Shown here: one piece after another, positions 54,679 to 64,000 of the stretch | Numbering within the stretch: position 1 is the first letter of the stretch | Layout of the letters: every line of letters starts with the position of its first letter | Assembly (NCBI GenBank): GCA_022575985.1 | Contig: JAKSXM010000263.1 | Coordinates: 7,296,001-7,360,000, forward strand | Direction: 5' to 3' | DNA: 64,000 nucleotides | From: Anagrus nilaparvatae | Lineage: Eukaryota; Arthropoda; Insecta; Hymenoptera; Mymaridae | Notes under the pieces: generated by a model | The model's database searches: none | The model's input: only the letters and a program-made list of their open reading frames with translations | Told to the model about the DNA's origin: nothing | Position numbers and translations under genes: made by a program

Positions 54679-55502
54679 TATCGTTCTCGTTTAAAATGAA
54701 GCGTTACGTTTAACGTCCCAAATTGGAATGAGATAGGTTGACCAAACTGATCTCTTATATCAATACATATATTTCGAAAACTATTTTTTAACACAGGAAA
54801 ATAATGGACTCGTGTAAAATACTGAACATTCGAATTTCCAAATAAATACTTTGACATATTTAAAGATATTATTCTTAATAAAGATGATCTTGTATCACCA
54901 ACATTATATGGTACACAAATATCGCTATAAATAAATAACTGATTTGGTATAGCTCGTGAAATATTTGCAGGATTAATAGCTTCAATAAGTCTTTTTGAAT
55001 TAGATGCCTCAATAAAAATTTTTCCATTTTCATCTTGATTTGTTTCATCAAAACCTAAAACTTGTGTTGTTTTATGATTAAAGTATGTTCTGTGAGGTAG
55101 TTTACACTCGCATAATCTTAAAACACTCCAGAATCCTCCATGACGATTAGGTTTTACTAATTTTTGATGTTTCAGAATATCTTTACTTATATTTATTCCT
55201 GCAGCAAATTCGCTTACATTTTCAAAATATCCATGTGGAAATTCATATTTTATCTCAGGTAAATTATTTTGAATATTAATTAGCTGTGATTTTGGGTTTT
55301 CCAGAAAAATATAAAATGATTCATTTTTTTGAAAATGAACAACTGTTTCTGGGATATGAATTTCTGCAAGACCTACAACCCAATGACCAGATAAATTAAT
55401 TTCCCGATCCAATTGTGTTGTAAATTTAGTTGTTGTATTATCGAAATATTGCATAGAAGAATTAGATGGGAGTACTAAATAAAATTCGTCATCTTGTTCC
55501 AT
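54678..55502 (-). CDS. Maverick minor capsid protein (penton, jelly-roll)
   Basis: 274 residues with an intact frame, starting MEQDDEFYLVLPSNSSMQYF one base after the integrase stop. Family blocks: HWVVGLAEIHIPETVVHF near residue 40, VLGFDETNQD near 150, LFIYSDICVPYNVGDTRSS near 190 and the last strands FPVLKNSF...IDIRDQFGQPISFQFGT. This is the Polinton minor capsid (penton) protein. The remnant at 43271-43900 is a diverged homologue. It would form capsid vertices. Confidence 0.88.
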   Translation of the reverse strand: MEQDDEFYLVLPSNSSMQYFDNTTTKFTTQLDREINLSGHWVVGLAEIHIPETVVHFQKNESFYIFLENPKSQLINIQNNLPEIKYEFPHGYFENVSEFAAGINISKDILKHQKLVKPNRHGGFWSVLRLCECKLPHRTYFNHKTTQVLGFDETNQDENGKIFIEASNSKRLIEAINPANISRAIPNQLFIYSDICVPYNVGDTRSSLLRIISLNMSKYLFGNSNVQYFTRVHYFPVLKNSFRNICIDIRDQFGQPISFQFGTLNVTLHFKRER

Positions 55503-55503
55503 T

Positions 55504-56601
55504 TTAAATATTTTTTAATTCGTTAGCCTTGATCCAAGAATTAAATTTTTTAGGATAACCTTGCCAAGATACAAATAATTGTTTATTTTTTCCCACTCCT
55601 CGTGATTTAATAATTTGATCTATAATAAATTCTTGATTTTCTTTCATGCGTTCTTTTCCAACTAAATTTAATTCTTCTTTATAAAAAATTGCATCAATAA
55701 TCTCATTTTCTAGATCTTTAATCTCGTAAACAAACATTCCTTGGCGATATAAGACTTTTGAAATTTTAAAAATTTCATTTGACCATCCAGGTTCAAATCC
55801 TTTCTGGAAGGTGGTTTTAGTTTTACTGACTCTAACGAAATCTCCAACGGAATATTTAGGTGATTTTTCTGATTTTCGTTTTCTAAATTTAGACATCATG
55901 TTTTCTCGTGCCTTCGACGCGTTATATAAGTTAACTTCATTTGGAATCATTTTTATTGTTGAGTGTTTAGTATTGTTATATGAGAAAACAAAATCTTGAA
56001 TTACATCTATGTATCTTCTCGTATTTTTATGTGTAAAATAACGCCACATCCTCTCTTTTAAAGTCCTAAAAAATCTTTCTATTATACAACATTTTGTGTC
56101 ATTGTTTCTTGTAGTATTAAATTTTATATCGTTTTTTTTTAAAACTTTTTGCAGAGCTGATCCAATAAATTCTTTTCCAAAATCTGATTCAAGAAGCACA
56201 GGTTTTCGACCGTTCGAACGTTTTAAAATTTTTTCAAAAGCTTGGGCTACAGAATTCATTTTTTAATCGCGTAACGGTTCAACCCAGACAAATTTTGATA
56301 ACACATCAATCACAGCCATAATGTAACAAAATCCATCATTGTATTTTTCTAAATTAATTAATACTGCTAAATCAATTTGCCAAATATCATCAATATTGCT
56401 AGGTAAATAATAAAGTCTTTGAAATTTTCGTCTAACGGGTTTGTGAAGAGTGTAGGTATCTTGATTTGATAAAAATTTATATATTCGCTCTTTTTCTTCT
56501 TTATTTCTTATTGAATCATTTTTCTTATTGATTCTGATAAGGTTTCTTGCTCCTGTATACCCTGCTTCGTTAATAGCATTATAGTATTGATCAGAATACA
56601 T
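55504..56601 (-). pseudogene. Maverick integrase (DD35E + chromodomain), one in-frame stop
   Basis: Starts MYSDQYYNAI at 56601, four bases after the preceding stop, and ends at 55504. TAA at 56263-56265 interrupts it after 112 codons; AAA ATG follows in the same frame. All three catalytic residues are visible: Asp77 in WQIDLAVLI, Asp140 in LLESDFGKEF and Glu175 in CIIERFFRTLK, giving DD(35)E spacing. The segment near 55860-55820 (KYSVGDFVRVSK) is the SH3-like strand, and the C-terminus (IIKSRGVGKNKQLFVSWQGY) is a chromodomain, as in other Maverick integrases. The stop lies between the first and second Asp, so neither half is catalytic alone. Confidence 0.9.
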
Positions 56602-56605
56602 TTTC

Positions 56606-57421
56606 TCAAACTTGAATCCAAACTAATTTTTCTTTACTATTTCGTTGTTTCGGTGTACTTGTTGCTGATATAATGCTTTCCTTTTTACTTTTTGAACTTC
56701 TCGGTGTTAAATTTTGATTCATTTGAGAAACTATATCTTTATTTCCTATCAAACTTGGAGGTGTTTCTGATTCGATAAGAAATCTTACGAATTGTTTCAT
56801 TCCTATAGGCGTTTCTACACCTATTCTTTTTCTAGTTATATGATTCAAAAAATCTTTAATGTTTGAATTAACAATAGTATTACCATTAATCGATGTTAAT
56901 CCTTTGCTATCCCAATTTATTTTATCTGATTTTTTCCAAATTTCTAGTAAAACTTTTGCCTTTTTTTTATATGAATTTGGAATTGAATTAATAATTGATT
57001 TATCACTAATATTATTTTTAGAACTCAAATTAATAGAAGAAATATTCTCACTATCAGATGCTGAATTTCGTAAACTTTCTTGTATATTTGTATTTACTAT
57101 AGTATTAGAAAAATCATCAATCTCTATATTTTTTCTTTCTTTTTCTTTAAAATGTAAATATCTTTGTAACACTTGTAAATAATTTTTAGATTTTTCATAA
57201 TCATTATTGTATTGTTTTGAAAAAAGTATATCATACATTTCTGAATCCAATCGCGACAAATTATCACCTAACGTTTGTATTGAATTAAGTTCAGACCTTT
57301 TGAGTTGATCATTATTTAATTCCGCTTGTGATACTTGTATACTTGTATTAAGATGATTTGTTGAATTTTCATTCACAACTCTTTCAGCAGGAATAAGAAC
57401 CATTTTACGTACATGCTGCAT
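56606..57421 (-). CDS. Conserved Maverick protein, unknown function
   Basis: 271 residues, intact. It starts MQHVRKMVLIPAERV seven bases after the previous stop. After a Ser/Asn-rich N-terminal half with a coiled-coil-like segment (YLQVLQRYLHFKEKERKN) comes a compact C-terminal domain: PNSYKKKAKVLLEIWKKSDK, INWDSKGLTSINGN, NSNIKDFLNHITRKR and FLIESETPPSLIGNK. The start, the YLQVLQRYL block and the ending in a LIGN-type box recur in Maverick proteins of unknown role that I recall from invertebrate genomes. Ends TGA, four bases before the integrase ATG. The tail is Ser/Thr/Lys-rich. Confidence 0.7.
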   Translation of the reverse strand: MQHVRKMVLIPAERVVNENSTNHLNTSIQVSQAELNNDQLKRSELNSIQTLGDNLSRLDSEMYDILFSKQYNNDYEKSKNYLQVLQRYLHFKEKERKNIEIDDFSNTIVNTNIQESLRNSASDSENISSINLSSKNNISDKSIINSIPNSYKKKAKVLLEIWKKSDKINWDSKGLTSINGNTIVNSNIKDFLNHITRKRIGVETPIGMKQFVRFLIESETPPSLIGNKDIVSQMNQNLTPRSSKSKKESIISATSTPKQRNSKEKLVWIQV

Positions 57422-57428
57422 TTTATTT

Positions 57429-57866
57429 TTATTTTTTAATTAATTGTGATAAAATTATTTCGAGTAAAGGCGTTAATAATAGAGGAAGAAATGTGCCGTT
57501 TCCGTTTTGTACAATAGTTTTCTTCTTCTTTAACCAATTGATTTTCTTTTTATTTTTTATTTTTTTAACTTTATCTTGATTTTTTTCAGCTACTAACTGT
57601 CTGATTAATTTTTTATATTTTTTTAATTTTATAATTTGCTCTTTATTTATTGGTATATTTCCTCGCAAAATATTTAATGTACATTCATAAATACAACGTA
57701 TAATATTATGATCTGATGATTTTAAAATTGCTACTCTTTGTTGATTACTTGCGTGACAAATTGCTGATAAGATTGCAATACACTTTTTTGTAAAATATGG
57801 AGGTAAACAACATCCACCAACTTGTAGCTTTTCTATATTTTTTGAACCTTTAAGATCCATTGTCAA
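57429..57866 (-). CDS. Small basic Maverick protein with C-terminal hydrophobic helix
   Basis: 145 residues, starting MTMDLKGSKNIEKLQ, 25 bases after the ATPase stop; the second ATG (third codon) could serve instead. The centre (RVAILKSSDHNIIRCIYECT, LNILRGNIPINKEQIIKLK) matches a small protein I recall from many Mavericks, followed by a very basic stretch (KYKKLIRQLVAEK, KNKKKINWLKKKKTI) and a final hydrophobic segment FLPLLLTPLLEIILSQLI. The combination suggests a core or nucleoid protein or a membrane-touching peptide; the role is not established. Confidence 0.7.
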   Translation of the reverse strand: MTMDLKGSKNIEKLQVGGCCLPPYFTKKCIAILSAICHASNQQRVAILKSSDHNIIRCIYECTLNILRGNIPINKEQIIKLKKYKKLIRQLVAEKNQDKVKKIKNKKKINWLKKKKTIVQNGNGTFLPLLLTPLLEIILSQLIKK

Positions 57867-57891
57867 TTCGATACTAAATTATTTTTTAATT

Positions 57892-58545
57892 TTATTGATA
57901 TTTATATTTAGGTAAATAAATATAATGGGGGTTTTCATCATGAAAAATATTCGTTCTAAATCGAAATTCATCTTCGGTAGATTGTTTCAAATCTAAAAGT
58001 AAATATCCGTGTGCTCTAGAAGTAGCATCTTGATATGCTTCTTGTAAAAACTTTGGATTTTGAGGAAAAACTTGTCTTGCTAAAAATTGAAACTGTGATC
58101 GATCTCTAGGATTTTTAAAAATAATTAAATAATTTGTATTTAATGAGATATCTCTTGAAAAGCTACCTTTATAAAATAGATTTTGAGTAATAAAAATAAC
58201 TGAAATATTTTTATGATGACAACCTTTAGTAAAAAGGTTTAATACAGAGTCTCCTGCCTCTTTATATAAATCATCTATACAAATTAATTTTTTTTTACTA
58301 TTATCATGTGAATAGTATTCAGGATTTGGTACGCCTTCGTAAAATTCAATCTTTGTATCAAGAAGTGATGAAAAATCCTTCTCATAAGCAATTTGCCATT
58401 CTCCGTAAAAGAAGAGAATCCTATCAAAAGTAACACTACATGATTGTTTTATATTCTTAAACAATTTTTTTACAAAAAATGTCTTTCCACTCATCGTTGG
58501 TCCACAAATTTGCATAGTAAATGGATGAATTAAAATAGGATCCAT
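57892..58545 (-). CDS. Maverick genome-packaging ATPase (FtsK-HerA type)
   Basis: 217 residues, intact. Walker A is GPTMSGKTFFVKKLF (residues 15-29), Walker B is KLICIDDLYKEAG (near 86-98), and ITQN at 119-122 is the sensor-like motif after strand 4. HGYLLLDLKQSTEDEFRF lies near the C-terminus. The length and motifs fit the A32/FtsK-HerA ATPase of Polintons, which would drive DNA into capsids. It lies 185 bases downstream of PolB and 25 bases before the next gene. Confidence 0.92.
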   Translation of the reverse strand: MDPILIHPFTMQICGPTMSGKTFFVKKLFKNIKQSCSVTFDRILFFYGEWQIAYEKDFSSLLDTKIEFYEGVPNPEYYSHDNSKKKLICIDDLYKEAGDSVLNLFTKGCHHKNISVIFITQNLFYKGSFSRDISLNTNYLIIFKNPRDRSQFQFLARQVFPQNPKFLQEAYQDATSRAHGYLLLDLKQSTEDEFRFRTNIFHDENPHYIYLPKYKYQ

Positions 58546-58730
58546 TCTAAATAATGTCCGAACAAGAACTAAAGTAATTTAAGACCTTAAATTTTTTATA
58601 AATAAATAGATAATAGGAGAAAAGGAGGGGTATATTTTATGAAAAAAAAAATAAAACACAATTTTACAATTATAATCATTATTTAAAATGTAATTTTTAT
58701 TATAATTTGAATTATTTATGTATAATTATA
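58546..58730. other. PolB-ATPase intergenic region
   Basis: The only sizable gap in the minus-strand gene series: AT-rich, with AATAAA on the minus strand near 58605 and a purine-rich GGAGAAAAGGAGGGG on plus. A likely place for the PolB 3' end and for a promoter of the downstream cluster; neither is proven. Confidence 0.45.
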
Positions 58731-61700
58731 TTATCGTTTATATCCAAAAGGTAATGAATAAGTATGTGTTAAAAATCTTCTTTTTTTTAGTACAGTGGTA
58801 CATGTTTTTGATTCGGTTACCGATATAACTTCATGTTCTTTTGTACGTCTTATAGCTCTAAACTGTAATTTAATCTTATAATTAGTTTCATCATAATCGT
58901 TGGATAAAATATTTAAATCATCTAAGGCATGATCAACAAGATTTTCAATACTTTCAAAATTTACTTTCTCAGAATTTCTAAAATTCAAACGTATACCTTT
59001 AACTTTGCATACAGTTTTGATTGAATTATCACCAGATTTCACCTGATATGAGTAAAAATTTGGTCCCCCAGACAAAAATTTAGTAATATATGCTCCAGGT
59101 CCATAAGCATCCAATTCATTTGTAAGTTGACCAAGATATGGGTCTAATTCTGGTTCGAATTCACCTTCGCGTGAAACAAATATGGCTGAATCTGTGTCCA
59201 GGTAAAGAAGTCTTGTGGATAATGGTTCTATAATTTCATACAACTTTAATCTACCTAGTGCTGTAACATAGCTGGCAACAACCACGTTGGTGTTCCCGCT
59301 AGGGATAATTGAATCGGTTATGTAACACCATTCTACATATAAAGAATATTGATCAGCAATTAAAATGTTGTGTACTTCTTTTTCAGGATCACATAGGATT
59401 TTTAACAAGTGTTCCCGCGACTTTACGATTTCTGTTTGTGTCATATTTTGCTTTTGACAAAATTTTCCATATATACTATTTAAATAGTTTTTAGAAATGG
59501 ATCGAAGCCCTGGATTTTTTTCTATTTTACCCTTATCAAGTAAAATACCTTCTTTTTCATAATAATTTTTTATATATAAATCTTTATCTGATTCTGTAAT
59601 ACAATTTTCAGGCCATCCACTAGCTTCTTGTTTGGTTTTCAAAAAAGTATTAACGTATTCTGCAAAAAGACCTCCTTCTTTAGTCTTTGCATCATATTTA
59701 CTCATTTGATATTGCCAAATTACAAATATTTTAATAATTTTATATCCAACTTCTATAGCTTTACGTACCTCGTTGACAACCCAAGTTCCTGTCATAGCTC
59801 TTTCTTCAACAGAGTGATCACAATCTTCTTTCTGCTCTAATAGACAACAAGTATTGCAAAGACCAAAAATTAATCGACCATTATATTTTTGTCCTAATAC
59901 TGGTAAAAATAAATTTTGAGGTGGTAGTATTTTACATTTTATTAATCCTTCAACTAAGCTTAAATTTTGATTATCACCATTAGTAAGTTCATCACACTCA
60001 GAATCTATATAAATTTGCGGGTGACCAATCGGAAACGAAGCTGTTTTACAGATAAAGGGATATAATGAAGTTACATCATAGTATTTAATTTTTTCATTAG
60101 GTTTTACATCATATTTTAGAACAATGTTTTCAGTTCGTCCTCCTGATAAAGCCTCTCTAGGGTTAATAGTGATTTTGCTTAATAATGGATGATTTTCAAA
60201 TTTTTGTTTAATTTCTGCATTGTTTTCTTTCATTTTTCTCCAATCGCACTCCCATTTTTCTACAACTATATAACCTCTTGATTTTATAAAATTTTTTCTA
60301 TTTCTTGTCTCTTGATAAAGCTCGTCATAAGTTTTATCACGAATTTTCGTCTTTATATCTCTATTAATTGGATAACATATAAGACAACCATGAAATATAC
60401 ACCCATTAAATTGGTAAACTACTCCTCTTTTATCGTTTTCATTTTGAGGAGGTAAGAAACCGTCAACAACAATGTTACCTTCTAGCCTGTATTCTCGAGA
60501 TATACCAGCATGAATAATTTCACGATTAACTAAACTTTCGCAATAAACTAGCCATTCCAAGGATACTTGACTATGATTATCAGCTCTCCTATAACCCTTT
60601 ACAGGGATAATTCCCATCGTATTTTTTTTTAAAAAATTTCTACGATAAACTAAACTACATGATGATGCTAGAGTACAACTTTCCAAAAACGGAAAAACTC
60701 GACCATATTCTATAAAAAGTTTGCGAAATTTAATACAACTCTCTCTCAAAATGGAAACATCAGATTGACAATAAGAAATAATCTCGTCTTGAAGGTTAAA
60801 AATATATCCTTTACTTTTAGTCTCCTCATACCATGCGATAAATTTTTGTCTATCCTTTGTATTCATAGAATCCGGATCATAAAACGATTTATCTGGTAAC
60901 TCTCCTTCATAATTTGCATTATCTAATGTGTTAAATAAATGTGGAAAGTATCCTTTTTTTAAATCTTGAGTCAGGTTAAAAGTTTTTGGTAAATCGCTAA
61001 GTTTACATTGAAAATAGTTTTAGCTGTCAATGAATTTTGTAGAATCACATTCTAATAAAATTATACTCTTTCCTTTTAAAATAACGGATGGATAACAATT
61101 TTTCATTTGCACCAACTCTCGCAAGAGGAATTGAGCATCAAAATTTTTAGAATTATGTGCGATACATACCCTTTGTCCAAATACTGAATCTTGCGGTATG
61201 CGGGAGCAACATAAACTAAGAAATTCCTTTACAGGATCTTTTTTAAATATAAATTCTCGAATACCGCAGGTTTCACATCTTTCTGAAATATTATTATTAT
61301 CCATACAATCGTCACACGCAGATTGTACTACAGCTAAGTTTGGAATATGTATTTTAGTGGTAACATGGTTCTGATAACTAGTATCCTGACGTGTCTCGAA
61401 GTCGTAAAAATAGAACAAAGTTTTCTTCTTAAATACTTTTACTTTAGCAGGTTGCATGTAACAAAGTTCATTTTGTTTATGTTTTGAACGACACAGTTTA
61501 CAATAATGGATTCCACATTCATGTTTTCCTACATCTATATTAACAGTTACCAGACAAATTTTACAGTAATATACTTTTTCACAAATAATTTTTTCTCCGG
61601 AACGAGTAGCTTTTTTTTTATGATTTTCAAAACATTTTTTTCCATAAAATTCTCTGTTACATTTTTCACATACTATTTTTTGTTCTTTATTTTCACAAAA

Positions 61701-62872
61701 AGGAATGGAAAAACATCTTGAGCAATTGTAAACACATCTATGACCATTTATAGTTTTATATCCCTTATTACACCTCCAACAAAAATATTTATTTCCACCA
61801 GCACCAATTAAATTTATAATAGTATCATAATGTTTTTCTCTCTCATCAAATAATAAAAATATTATTTCACTACATGATTTATTATTTTCCTCAAAAATTT
61901 TGTGTCCATTAAATACAGGTGGATTCCCGTGTCCAAAGAATGATTTTTCATAAACAACAATAGCAATTGCTTTTTCATTATTCATAAAATATTTCTGTAT
62001 TTGTTCAAGCTCGTAATATCCGCAACCGTTTTCGGGAACAGTCTTTATAGTTTTACTCACCAGTTCTAAAGCTTTATCTTTTTGCAAGTTTGTTGTTCTA
62101 ATTTTTTGAGACTCTTTTCTAAATAATTTAAAATCAATTTTATCTTTTTTCAAATAATATTCACCGACAACTAATGCTCTAAAAAGACATAATTTTACTT
62201 TGTTAGTAATATTAACTATTGACTTTTTAGCTACAGAATCAATGGAATCATTTAATTTATTTCTTCCACTTCCGCGAATATCAAATACTCTAGTTAAACT
62301 TATTGTAAAAGAGTCATCAATTATAAAATCATGCTGACTTTGACAAACACTAGAAATTAATTCCCATAAAGTTTCATATGATAAATCATCAGCAGGTCTA
62401 AAGCTTATACCAGCTGATCCTCGTGCAAAATTATTAGATCGAATACTTAAACCAATCATTTGATCCGTAGTGCTATTCCTCATAATATAAGCAAATAAAT
62501 CTTTTATTGCTAACTCTAACCAAGAAATTACGTTTACCCCGTCGGGTGTTTCCGTAATTCTTACAACAGTTTCTTCACCATTCAAATTAAATCGATCTAC
62601 TAATCTACTGCTTTCTTGTACTATTGTAAAACGAGGATTCGTATCTTTTTTTCCTTCTCCAGACTGAATTATAGGAATTGATAAGTTATCATTTTTATCT
62701 GAGTTTTCTATTTCCAATGCAGCTGGAGGAGGTAAATTTTCGGTTACAACTTGTGCAGTTTCATTATATGAGTCATTTTGTATAGTGTTTTCTTTACCAT
62801 TTTCTACACTGTAAGTTTCTTTTTCATTAGGATGTTGTAAACTATCTACTTTTCCTACAAAGATTTAATCTT
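58731..62872 (-). pseudogene. Maverick protein-primed DNA polymerase B, one in-frame stop
   Basis: One frame from about 62872 to 58731, interrupted by TAA at 61020-61022. Domains in order: a Ser/Asn-rich N-terminus; a Cys/His-rich region at about 61800-61450 (FCWRCNKGYK, CEKCNREFYG, CGIHYCKLCRSKH); exonuclease motifs LFYFYDFETRQD, RVCIAHNSKNFDAQFLL and, after the stop, ISYCQSDVSILRESC; polymerase motifs YYDVTSLYPF, SKNYLNSIYGKF and LLYLDTDSAIF. All catalytic Asp residues are present. The last ~100 residues are the family's C-terminus. No ATG precedes the first conserved blocks; the frame stays open back to a stop at about 62873, and CTTTGTAG there resembles a splice acceptor, so a 5' exon upstream is possible. 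Confidence 0.92.
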
Positions 62873-62880
62873 TTATTAAC

Positions 62881-63589
62881 TTAAAATTCGCTAATTTTTA
62901 TTAATTAAAATGTAAAATTTAACTTTATAACAAATATTATTTTTACAAATTTAAAAACAATAGATTAGTGAAGCTTGTAAAAAATTTTTAAGTTGTATAA
63001 AACTCAATTTTGTCAAAAATTACAATTTTAGCAGCAATTTAAATAAATTTAAAAATTAGTTGTTTCGGGTAAAAAATTACCAGTAGGTTAAATGACTATA
63101 GCTCTAAGAGAAATAGTGATAAAAATATACCGCTTACGTCGTTTGAAAGGTGACACTTAAACCAAAAAAAGTTGACCAACAAGAAGTGTTTTGGTTAATT
63201 TCTGAGGTTGTAGCTTTTTATCGAAAATTACCGAAAAACCCTGTTTTATAAGATTGAGCCAACATGTAAATTTGCGTTTTTAGCCACAAAATTCCCTTTG
63301 GAATGAACGCAGGGCTGTTTGCATGTCTTTACAACATATAAAAGTATGTTTTCCAGTAAAAATTAGCATTTTAAAACGCTTTTTAGCTTTTGTGAAAATT
63401 TGTATTGCTAAAAACTCAAAATTCCCATGTTATTTAAATGGGAAAATTGAGGTGGTTACAGGCACGTGTTTTTGCAAGGCGAAAGCAAAATCCTTGGAAC
63501 TGGGAACTTTTTGTGACCAATACTTCACAAAAAAACCCGGGGGCAAAGTTTTTTCACAAAGTCCAAAAATAGGTCCACTCTAATATATA
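62881..63589. other. AT-rich right flank of the Maverick
   Basis: No gene. No inverted match to 50.7-51.1 kb was found, so the right terminal repeat is not visible. The plus-strand frame 63323-63583 has no family signal. Confidence 0.45.
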
Positions 63590-63920
63590 CATATCTTAAT
63601 ACTATATACTATCTTACTACTATATATATTTGAAAATTTATTTGTATGTCTGTCTGTACCCTAATGACTCAAGAACCGCCGAACCACTTGACGTGAAACT
63701 GGTGTCATAATAAAGAATAAAAGTATGCGGAGAACATAGGCTATAGTTTTGCGACTCAGCTTTCGTAATTTTGGAGGTATTCAATTTTTACTATTTTTGG
63801 GATAAATAAAATTTTTTGAAAATTTTCTTAAAAAGTGAAATACCTAAAAAAATATGAACAAATTTTACTGTCGCAATTGGTATTACTTGATTTAGCACTA
63901 ATTTATACGTACTCAGTTAA
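63590..63920 (+). repeat. Dispersed repeat family T, best copy
   Basis: TATATATTTGAAAATTTATT, GTATGTCTGTCTGTACCC, GAACCACTTGACGTGAAACT and CATAGGCTATAGT share order with 49370-49533, and the later part (TTTTTTGAAAATTTTC, CTTGATTTAGC) with 5380-5510. Likely a non-autonomous or decayed transposon family. Confidence 0.65.
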
Positions 63921-64000
63921 ATTTTTTTATTTTCTCTATTATAACAATCAATCAATCAGAACCTATAGTTTTTCATTCATGTTTCACGTACACTGCTCTG

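Larger units (their letters stand above)
51000..62880 (-). mobile_element. Maverick/Polinton, near-complete gene set
   Basis: Nine minus-strand genes (PolB, ATPase, two conserved small proteins, integrase, mCP, pVI-like, MCP, protease) and one convergent plus-strand gene. This is the hallmark set of Maverick/Polinton elements, which carry both transposon and virion functions. No terminal inverted repeats were found at 50.7-51.1 or 62.9-63.6 kb, so the ends are undefined. PolB, INT, MCP and the plus-strand gene each contain one in-frame stop. No frameshifts. Confidence 0.93.

Noticed and set aside
28500..61022. Reassigned TAA codon, because many long frames (PolB, integrase, MCP, env-like, Penelope RT, Rep) continue past a single TAA
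   Set aside because: TAA also serves as a clear terminator at normal gene ends here, and the positions correspond to different residue types in the families. Independent nonsense mutations in an AT-rich genome explain it better.

Overview
The window is AT-rich eukaryotic DNA, most likely from an arthropod, probably an insect. R1-clade LINE fragments, a gypsy-type element with an envelope-like gene, BEL/Pao, Penelope, Helitron-group and Maverick/Polinton elements all occur together, and simple repeats and foldback elements lie between them. I cannot name the species. Almost every coding stretch belongs to a mobile element, and most are broken. The only candidate for a host gene is one exon-like block at 14735-14871.

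Layout: 1-750 is a broken, charged coiled-coil ORF that may be a LINE ORF1. 1855-4530 is a decayed BEL/Pao pol, followed by LINE fragments at 4745-5240, 6832-8040, 8095-8395 and 8430-8690. Between them (5613-6824) is an inverted duplication carrying the end of a KRBA2/SCAND3-type integrase gene. 9288-13770 holds two large foldback elements, a Helitron-like element and small MITEs. 17206-22425 is a dead gypsy element (minus strand) carrying two nested MITEs. 22780-24403 holds a poly-C tandem/inverted array and a two-unit tRNA-derived retroposon with a 12-base target duplication. 24811-30938 is a Helentron-like rolling-circle element (minus strand) with a hairpin end and a 14-base asymmetric terminal inverted repeat. 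32335-38011 is an LTR element with near-identical LTRs that keeps RT/RNase H and an envelope-like gene but has lost its integrase core and gag. 38097-40985 is a Penelope-like element with inverted terminal arms carrying degenerate hammerhead-ribozyme motifs. 43400-46640 is a decayed Maverick on the plus strand. 49534-50661 is a 1.1-kb palindrome.

The most striking unit is the second Maverick/Polinton, about 51.0-62.9 kb. On the minus strand it carries protein-primed DNA polymerase B, packaging ATPase, two conserved Maverick proteins, integrase with a chromodomain, minor capsid protein, a basic pVI-like protein, major capsid protein and adenain-like protease. From the ATPase to the protease the genes are separated by only -1 to 25 bases, an operon-like packing unusual for eukaryotic DNA. 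An unrecognised gene runs convergently on the plus strand. Four of its ORFs are each interrupted by one in-frame stop and none has a frameshift, so the copy looks recently inactivated. Together the set would supply replication (PolB), integration (INT), packaging (ATPase), a capsid (MCP, mCP, pVI-like) and maturation (protease).

Several repeat families recur at separate places: a ~125-base satellite (15.3, 29.5 and 41.2 kb), a ~55-base unit (16.5, 24.5 and 31.0 kb), and three dispersed elements. All family names come from motif recognition without database searches.
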